Assembly: GCA_964389025.1 (NCBI GenBank)
Contig: CAYMCQ010000026.1
Location: 1 to 45,660, forward strand
Length of the DNA: 45,660 bases
Direction: 5' to 3'
Source of the DNA: CAYMCQ01 sp964389025
GTDB taxonomy: Bacteria > Verrucomicrobiota > Verrucomicrobiia > Limisphaerales > CAYMCQ01
The notes under the pieces were generated by a model that was not told where the DNA came from, did no database searches, and was given only the letters and a program-made list of their open reading frames with translations. A program made the translations under genes and the position numbers. This document shows, in pieces, positions 7,643-13,166 of the stretch (the stretch's first letter is position 1; every line of letters begins with the position of its first letter).

Positions 7643-8032
7643 ATGACAAGAAACTATTACGTGATATTGGGCGTGGCCACGAATGCCACACCCGAGGAAA
7701 TCAAGGCGGCGTTCCGTCGCCGGGCGCGAGAGTCGCATCCCGATACTTCCGGCCTCGAAAGTGGTCTGTTCCTGGAAGTGCCGGAAGCCTACGGGGTTTT
7801 ATCCGACCCGGAACGCCGCCGGGAGCACGACGTGCAGGTTGTCAGCCGGGTGCGCCGCCGACCATGGAGGCCGACAGCGGAACCGCTGGTGTCCCCGCGT
7901 CCGGCCCCGGAACCTTTCAGCGTGGTAACGTCGGCCTCCGGCTTTCACGACTTCAGCCTCGATCCTGAGTTCGCCGAATACCAGCCGTCATTCGACGAGA
8001 TGTGTTACCGGCTGTGGAGCAACCTCTCGTGA
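7643..8032 (+). CDS. Mini J-domain protein (DnaJ-like)
   Basis: This 129-residue protein has an N-terminal J domain at residues 3-65: NYYVILGVATNATPEEIKAAFRRRAR, then the essential HPD triad in ESHPDTSG, then YGVLSDPERRREHD. The HPD predicts stimulation of a DnaK ATPase. It has no Gly/Phe linker, zinc fingers or C-terminal substrate domain. The remaining 65 residues are Pro/Arg-rich and then acidic, of unknown role, so it is not a full DnaJ. An AGAGGA ribosome site precedes the ATG. Its TGA overlaps the GTG start of the next gene (GTGA at 8029-8032). No DnaK gene lies in the window, so the partner must be elsewhere. Confidence 0.9.
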   Translation: MTRNYYVILGVATNATPEEIKAAFRRRARESHPDTSGLESGLFLEVPEAYGVLSDPERRREHDVQVVSRVRRRPWRPTAEPLVSPRPAPEPFSVVTSASGFHDFSLDPEFAEYQPSFDEMCYRLWSNLS

Positions 8033-9099
8033 AAACAAACAATCATCAGTCGTTCACGTGGAACATTGTCACGAAGAACTTCCACGCGCACGAGCAGCTT
8101 CGGGGCAAAGTGCGTCAGAAGTTGGCAAAACTGGAGCGGCACCTGCAGCGCTTTACGCCCGACGCGGTATACCTGCATGTCGCCCTCGAAAAGTATGCCA
8201 GGAAGGACCTGTTCCGAGCCGGGTTGGTATTGCGCGTCCCATCCAACATCCTGCGCTCCGACCGGCGCGCGGCGGATCCCATCCCGGCGCTCGATAAGGC
8301 CGCCAAATCACTCTTGCGCCAGTTGTCGGAATTCAAATCCCGCCTTCGGCGCGAGCCCTTGTGGAAACGGAAACAACGCCGGGCGGAACTGCACGCCGCC
8401 AAGGCCCTCCGCTTTGCCGACGTTCCAATGGCGAATGGAACGGGGCCACAAAATGAAAACGATGTCCTTCGCGCGTTCATCGAGCGGAATTACACGCGTT
8501 TGCTCCGTTACGTGCGTCGGCATCTTTGGCATGAAATGACTCTCGGCAAGATACCGCGGGGCGCGATTGATGCGCGTGCCGTGGTGGACGAAGTGACATG
8601 CCAGGCGCTGGCCGCACCCGAACAGAAACCGGCTGGTCCCGGTTTCTTGCTCTGGCTCTACATGCTGGCGCGGCAGGAACTGACTCGTCGCTCCAAGGCG
8701 CTCCAGGCGCAGGCGCGGGAAACAGTGGCGCTGGAGGAACCGCGCGTCCTGCCAGAGGACGCGGAAGCCGCCACTGGCTACGAACCAGAGCAGCCGCTTG
8801 ATATCGTTGAACAGATACTCGAACCGCCCGTTGTTGAGGCCAAAAATCTAATCCCAGATGCGCGCACGGTTCCGCCGGACGAAGCGGTAGCTCAGAAGGA
8901 GCTTCTCGAACAGGTGCAAAAGACCGTCAATACCTGGCCCAAGCCCGAACGCGAGGTGTTTGAACTCTACTTTGTCGAGGGCTTTGAACCGGACGAAATC
9001 GGCATGGTGCTTGGTCTGACCGCGAAAGACGCGAATGAACTTCTGACCAGCATTCGTGCTCGGCTGCGCGACACGTTACTGGCCCAGTCCGCCGTATGA
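8029..9099 (+). CDS. Fusion of an HPF/RaiA ribosome-hibernation domain with an ECF-sigma-like module
   Basis: The protein is 356 residues. Residues 1-115 look like the S30AE (HPF/RaiA) fold: FTWNIVTKNFHAHEQLR, KLAKLERHLQRF, a VYLHVALEK strand, and the basic helix with SLLRQLSEFKSRLRR. Known members bind the 30S decoding site and idle ribosomes. Residues about 145-230 resemble sigma region 2 (ENDVLRAFIERNYTRLLRYV, then FLLWLYMLARQEL). Residues about 295-350 resemble region 4 (WPKPEREVFELYFVEGFEPDEIGMVLGL plus a second helix), with an acidic linker between. A GTG at 8029 is preferred over the ATG at 8002: GGAG lies nine bases upstream and the overlap with the J-protein stop is GTGA. Whether it still binds RNA polymerase, DNA or ribosomes is unknown. 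No frameshift is evident between the modules. Confidence 0.82.
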   Translation: MKTNNHQSFTWNIVTKNFHAHEQLRGKVRQKLAKLERHLQRFTPDAVYLHVALEKYARKDLFRAGLVLRVPSNILRSDRRAADPIPALDKAAKSLLRQLSEFKSRLRREPLWKRKQRRAELHAAKALRFADVPMANGTGPQNENDVLRAFIERNYTRLLRYVRRHLWHEMTLGKIPRGAIDARAVVDEVTCQALAAPEQKPAGPGFLLWLYMLARQELTRRSKALQAQARETVALEEPRVLPEDAEAATGYEPEQPLDIVEQILEPPVVEAKNLIPDARTVPPDEAVAQKELLEQVQKTVNTWPKPEREVFELYFVEGFEPDEIGMVLGLTAKDANELLTSIRARLRDTLLAQSAV

Positions 9100-9312
9100 A
9101 CACTGCCAATCACCCCTCGCCGCAAATACAGAACGAAAGCGCGTCAAAAGACAAACTGCCGGCACAGGAGGCCGCCCCAAGCTCTCCCGCCACAGGCCGT
9201 GGAGGTCGAGGCACGACGCCGCGCAGCCGCCCACATGGTGCTGGAAGTCTCCCAACGCGGCTGGATGCGCGGAAAGGATGTGCTCCGCCCCGCCAAAGTG
9301 ATCGTAAAATGA
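9096..9312 (+). pseudogene. Small gene, probably frameshifted, at the end of the stress operon
   Basis: An ATG at 9096 overlaps the stop of the HPF-sigma gene by four bases and encodes a polar N-terminus (MNTANHPSPQIQNESASKDK). Continuing in that frame gives low-complexity G/R/P-rich residues with no protein character. Near 9177-9190 the adjacent frame takes over with a better-looking C-terminus (VEVEARRRAAAHMVLEVSQR, then GKDVLRPAKVIVK), ending at the TGA at 9310-9312. I infer one original protein of about 72 residues split by a one- or two-base indel. An unbroken 84-residue product from 9096 to 9350 is the alternative. No family is recognised. Confidence 0.4.
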
Positions 9313-9362
9313 CATACCTCAAAATCCTCCCGGCGCTTCAACGCTTATAACCCACTCCGGCC

Positions 9363-9662
9363 ATGACCAAAACACCAAAACGCAAGACGACAAAGACCAA
9401 CAAACCGGTGATCCTGTTTCCGATAATGTGGTATGACGACGTGGGACAGCTGACCGTCCCCAAGCATCTGAATCTTGGAAGTGACGGTGAATTGTATCTC
9501 ACCCGGTCCTGCCCGGTAGCCAATCCCAAGGAGAAGACGCAACCCATCAGCCTGAAGGAATCCTTCGCCTGGTTTCGTCTCGGACACGATTGCAACCTGA
9601 ATCTGACTAAAGGCCAGAAGTATGGCGACTGGCTAAGGATGGTTGAAACGGCTTTGACCTGA
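9363..9662 (+). CDS. Hypothetical protein, 99 residues
   Basis: The product starts with a very basic segment (MTKTPKRKTTKTNKP), followed by a mixed region with VILFPIMWYDDVGQLTVPK and a C-terminal LKESFAWFRLG segment. I recognise no domain, signal peptide or membrane helix. No strong ribosome site precedes the ATG. The coding frame is clean and the composition is protein-like. It lies on the same strand as the stress operon, 50 bases past its last member, and may or may not belong to it. Confidence 0.5.
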   Translation: MTKTPKRKTTKTNKPVILFPIMWYDDVGQLTVPKHLNLGSDGELYLTRSCPVANPKEKTQPISLKESFAWFRLGHDCNLNLTKGQKYGDWLRMVETALT

Positions 9663-9677
9663 GACTGTCTGATTGCT

Positions 9678-9911
9678 ATGAACCAAGGCATCAGCGAGCT
9701 TTTCGAGGCGCAGCCCTATCGCCCGTTCACCATTCACTTTGTGGACGGTCGGAAAATCCCGTTCCCCCGTCGAGGATTGCTCGCATCAGTCCCGAACGGG
9801 CGGACGCTTACGGTCTTCGAGACGGCAGGGACGCTTCACGTCATCGAGTTGGATTCAATATCTCGCGTCGAGATGCCTCAAGACCCACGGGCGATTGCAA
9901 GCCACACTTAA
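9678..9911 (+). CDS. Small hypothetical protein of a family common in Planctomycetes/Verrucomicrobia
   Basis: This 77-residue protein has the pattern EAQPYRPFTIHFVDGRKIPF, then a RTLTVFE strand and LHVIELDSISRVEM. It resembles a widespread unnamed family of about 70-80 residues with the signature RPFKPFTIHLVDGR, predicted as a small beta-rich domain. That link is from memory of such sequences. Function is unknown. It follows the 99-residue gene by 15 bases. Confidence 0.65.
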   Translation: MNQGISELFEAQPYRPFTIHFVDGRKIPFPRRGLLASVPNGRTLTVFETAGTLHVIELDSISRVEMPQDPRAIASHT

Positions 9912-9923
9912 TTCCTTCGGAAT
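9911..9923. terminator. Short hairpin between convergent coding ends
   Basis: ATTCC at 9911-9915 pairs with GGAAT at 9919-9923 over a TTC loop, between the stop of the small gene (9911) and the stop of the decayed permease frame (9941, minus). The stem is only five bases, so it is a weak terminator candidate. Confidence 0.2.
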
Positions 9924-9940
9924 ATTTGCGTGAACATTTC

Positions 9941-10200
9941 CTACGAACTCGCACTCGTATATCGCTTGATCGAAACACGCCAGCCCCATTCCGAAAAAAA
10001 ACAAATCACGCTCATCGCCACGAGCAAGAGCATTTGACCGGGCGACGCAAGTTTGTTCGCCAGCACGCGCACGGGAACGTTTGTGACGAGCAGCATCGGA
10101 ATCACGAACGTGCAAATTCCTTTGAAGATGCCGCGAAACGCTTCGTCGGGCATTCGCAATCTGCCCGAGGCAAAGACGCGCCCGGAGCTGAATCCAGCAA
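9941..10200 (-). pseudogene. C-terminal remnant of an ABC-2 type permease
   Basis: On the minus strand about 85 residues ending at a TAG (9943-9941) read as the tail of an ABC-2 family permease: a RIFKGI-type amphipathic lead (RMPDEAFRGIFKGICTFVIP), an LVTNVPVRVL loop, a final membrane helix (MLLLVAMSVICFF) and the characteristic end WRVSIKRYTSASS. Upstream, the frame runs straight into the Gfo/Idh gene, where it has no homology. The N-terminal two thirds of the permease is absent from the window. I infer that a rearrangement joined this tail to the end of the oxidoreductase gene at about 10200. A real small membrane protein is unlikely. Confidence 0.65.
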
Positions 10201-11511
10201 TCAAATCAATGTCGTTTTCCCGGGAACCAGCACAGGGTAACACCCATCCGCGCCCGGCCTGCTTGGCGCGTCCATTCCGTCGCGGCAATCTTCCGGCTTG
10301 GGCGGATAATAAAAATCTGAATTGTTGATTTGTTCCCACGTCACTTCTTTTCCCGTGTAACACGAAATCTGGCCCATCACGCAAATCATCGAGCTGCGCG
10401 CCATGTAATTTCCATTGTTGATTGGCTGTCCCGAACGAATCGCAGAGAAAAGTTTGTTGTGCTCCACCTGATACGGATTGCAATCGCCCTTCCATTGCCA
10501 GTTTGATTCGCCCCAGATACGACATGCCTTGATGGAAGCTTTTCCTTTTGTTCCAAACACGAGGCTCGAATCTTCGTCGTAGCAGCCAGTTGTCGTGCGG
10601 CACAGCGCGTAAACACGAAGTCCGTTTTCAAATTCATAAACGACAGAGTGATGATCGAAGACATCCCCATAAACCGGGTCGGTCATTGTGGAACGTCCGC
10701 CGAGACCATGACATTTCACTGGCACTTTGTTGCCGAGCACCCAACTCGCGCGGTCTATGTTGTGAACAAGCGACTGCGGGACATCATCGCCGGAGAGCCA
10801 GCGGAAATGATATTGAGTGCTGCATTGCCACTGAAGCTCCGTGAGGCCGGGCGTGCGTTCGGTCACACCATACGGAGCGCGGAGAAAATTCTCCTCGATG
10901 GCGGCGATGTCGCCAATAACACCGTCCTGAATGCGCTTAATCGTTTCCGCGTAGCCCGTGTGGTGGCGACTGTGCAAACCGGACAGAATGCTGCGCTTCT
11001 TTTCCTTCGCCAGATCACACGCCTGCTGCATCAGCTTCACGCCCATCGGATCAATTCCGTGCGGCTTCTCGACAAAAACATGTTTGCCGGCCTGAATCGC
11101 GGCCATTGAGTGCAACGGATGAAATTTCGCCGCGTTTGCGATGAGCACGACATCACACGCTTCAATCACGTGCTTGTAGCCATCGAAACCGGCAAAACAA
11201 TGCGCGTCATTGACGACGACTTGCCCGCCTTTTTGACTTTTCAGCAGACCGCGCTTTGCGTGGACGCGGTCCATGAATATGTCGCACATCGCGACCAGCC
11301 GCGCGCCGGGATCAGCCGTCAACGCTTCCAGCGCAGCGCCGGCATTGCGCCCGCCGCAACCGATCATGCCGACTTTGATGATGTCGCTGCCGGCGGCGTG
11401 CGCGGCGCGTTCGATGCCGAGGCCGAGCATTGCTGCTGAAGTCGCGACGGAGGAATTTTTGATGAAATTGCGGCGTGTGATTTGTTTGGGATCAGAATTT
11501 TCTGTTTTCAT
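10201..11511 (-). CDS. Gfo/Idh/MocA-family oxidoreductase with Tat leader
   Basis: This 436-residue NAD(P)-dependent oxidoreductase acts on sugars or sugar-like compounds. The leader QITRRNFIKNSS followed by a hydrophobic stretch (about 10-38) is Tat-like, predicting export of the folded enzyme with bound cofactor. The Rossmann domain begins IIKVGMIGCGGRN (glycine-rich loop). VFVEKPHG carries the family's EKP cofactor/catalytic motif. The C-terminal alpha/beta domain includes HNIDRASWVLG, which supplies the conserved His/Asp pair. The ATG at 11511 is chosen over an upstream extension because it begins the leader. It lies 20 bases after the DUF1080 gene and is likely its partner in 3-keto-sugar chemistry. 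The downstream side is the permease scar. Confidence 0.93.
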   Translation of the reverse strand: MKTENSDPKQITRRNFIKNSSVATSAAMLGLGIERAAHAAGSDIIKVGMIGCGGRNAGAALEALTADPGARLVAMCDIFMDRVHAKRGLLKSQKGGQVVVNDAHCFAGFDGYKHVIEACDVVLIANAAKFHPLHSMAAIQAGKHVFVEKPHGIDPMGVKLMQQACDLAKEKKRSILSGLHSRHHTGYAETIKRIQDGVIGDIAAIEENFLRAPYGVTERTPGLTELQWQCSTQYHFRWLSGDDVPQSLVHNIDRASWVLGNKVPVKCHGLGGRSTMTDPVYGDVFDHHSVVYEFENGLRVYALCRTTTGCYDEDSSLVFGTKGKASIKACRIWGESNWQWKGDCNPYQVEHNKLFSAIRSGQPINNGNYMARSSMICVMGQISCYTGKEVTWEQINNSDFYYPPKPEDCRDGMDAPSRPGADGCYPVLVPGKTTLI

Positions 11512-11531
11512 ATTGCGGCGAGGTGAGGTGG

Positions 11532-12131
11532 TTATTCCGGCTTGATTTCGATGTCTTTGAACCAAACGTCGCAATCCATGTTCGCATGAATTTGCAGCGC
11601 GATGCGACCTTCGGTGCGACCCGGATCATTTTGCAACTCCGCGCTCTTAATTCCATTCACGGTGACAATGACATTGCCGCCGCGCGCTTTGACGGTCATT
11701 TCATTCCACTCACCTGGTTTGAACCACTTCGCCACTTCTTCCGCGCCTGGCTTCACGACCCACGTGCGGCCGTTGGTTTCATACAACCCGCCAACGTCGT
11801 TCTTTGGATCAATCTCCGCCTGAAAACCGGACACACCGCTCGCGCCTTTTTCCTCAATGCGAAAATAAAAACCGCTGTTGCCCTTGAGCGCCTTGAATTT
11901 CAGCCGCGCGGTGAAGTCCTTGTAAACCTTGTCCGTGACGAGATGGCCGAATTCCTTCTCGGCTTTCTCGTGCGTGCCGTGAATCGCGCCGTCAACGATC
12001 TCCCAATTTCCTTTTCCGATGATGTGCCAGCCGGAAAAAGTTTTTCCGTCCCACAAGGGTTTCCACTTCGCCGCGCCGACGAAGACGCAGGCGATTACCA
12101 GCAGACTGAGGTAGATAATGGTTCGTTTCAT
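11532..12131 (-). CDS. DUF1080 (3-keto-disaccharide hydrolase-like) secreted protein
   Basis: This 199-residue protein has a cleavable signal peptide (hydrophobic 5-18, cleavage near VGAAK). The DUF1080 concanavalin-like beta-sandwich follows, with the landmarks WKPLWDGKTFSGWHIIG, WEIVDGAIHG, FYFRIEEKG, WNEMTVKARGGNVIVTVNG and a terminal VWFKDIEIKPE. Some members of this family hydrolyse or cleave 3-keto-glycosides, and many have unproven roles. It lies between an aldo/keto reductase-like gene and a Gfo/Idh gene, the usual setting for oxidised-sugar degradation in this phylum. It is exported, so it acts in the periplasm or outside the cell. Confidence 0.93.
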   Translation of the reverse strand: MKRTIIYLSLLVIACVFVGAAKWKPLWDGKTFSGWHIIGKGNWEIVDGAIHGTHEKAEKEFGHLVTDKVYKDFTARLKFKALKGNSGFYFRIEEKGASGVSGFQAEIDPKNDVGGLYETNGRTWVVKPGAEEVAKWFKPGEWNEMTVKARGGNVIVTVNGIKSAELQNDPGRTEGRIALQIHANMDCDVWFKDIEIKPE

Positions 12132-12170
12132 AGATTTTGGTTTGGGTTGAGTTGATTGGAAGAAAATCGG

Positions 12171-13130
12171 TCAGCCTGATTGTCGGCCAAGTAGAATTTC
12201 CCGGACGATTTTGACGTCCTCTGCGATCTCAAAGTCGAACATGCCCGCCAGCACGAAGCTCGCACTGTTGGAAAACGCGAACTCGAATGCCTGCCTCGGG
12301 GGAATCGCTCCGGCCGCCATCGTTTTGAAAGCGATCCACGGTTTGCCGACGACCTTCATGACCCCGGCTGTTTCATCAGGATCTGCGCACCAGTAACCCG
12401 GCACTTCCCGGTAAGGTTTGGTGACCTCATCAGGTTTAGGCGCGCTCGGATATTTGTGACTGTGAAATGTCTTGATGTAGAAATCGGCCGCCACGCCGCA
12501 TTTCTCGCACTCTTTCACGACTTCAAGCGCGTGCCCGCCGACGCCCGAAGGCACACCATATTTTTTAGGCAGCTCGACCGCAGCGGCGACCAGATCCATT
12601 TTTCCCTGCGCCACGAGGGAATCCGCATGGACGCCCCAGAGATAAATGGCCTCGCAGCCGTCTTTGATGAGCGCCTCGACCTGTTCGCGATATTGCGCGA
12701 GTCCCGGCTCGATTGGAGCGGTCGGACAGATGATCCACTGGATTTTTCCTCCTCGCTCTTTGCGATAACGGCGCAGCAGTGAAATTGGATGCTCCGGGTT
12801 GTGCATGGAAACCGCGTTGATGCCATGCTTCTCCGCAACCGCGAGCGTCTCCAATATTTTTTCGTCGGTGTTGTAACAGGCGGCCAGCTTGTAAACGTAT
12901 TGCAGATCGCGGCTGTGGGTGTAATGCGTCAGCAGATTCCCGCCAAGGATCAACCGGCTCACTTCCAGTTTGCCAATTTTTACTTTCGGCAAACCGTTCT
13001 GCGGCGTGGGCGCGGGCGCGACCGGTTCGGGCGATTTGTTTTCCGCAGGCGAATCCAGCGCGAGCGCAAGCGTGGCGGAGGAAAGAATTGTTTCTTTGAC
13101 GAACGAGCGCCGGGTGATTTTGGTTTTCAT
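12171..13130 (-). CDS. Secreted aldo/keto reductase-like TIM-barrel protein
   Basis: This 319-residue protein begins KITRRSFVKETILSSATLAL, a twin-arginine-type leader. The mature part starts with PKVKIGKLEVSRLILGGN, typical of the first strand of aldo/keto reductases. Barrel-like segments follow, such as ISLLRRYRKERG, IQWIICPTAP, AIYLWGVHAD and FVLAGMFDFE. The classical AKR catalytic tetrad (D-Y-K-H) is not obvious, so it may be a divergent member with another activity. Start and length are unambiguous. It sits 39 bases upstream of DUF1080 and 36 bases downstream of the HYR-protein gene in the same run. Confidence 0.8.
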   Translation of the reverse strand: MKTKITRRSFVKETILSSATLALALDSPAENKSPEPVAPAPTPQNGLPKVKIGKLEVSRLILGGNLLTHYTHSRDLQYVYKLAACYNTDEKILETLAVAEKHGINAVSMHNPEHPISLLRRYRKERGGKIQWIICPTAPIEPGLAQYREQVEALIKDGCEAIYLWGVHADSLVAQGKMDLVAAAVELPKKYGVPSGVGGHALEVVKECEKCGVAADFYIKTFHSHKYPSAPKPDEVTKPYREVPGYWCADPDETAGVMKVVGKPWIAFKTMAAGAIPPRQAFEFAFSNSASFVLAGMFDFEIAEDVKIVREILLGRQSG

Positions 13131-13166
13131 TTTGGTTTTTATTTCTGAACTTGTTTTCGGATTGAG

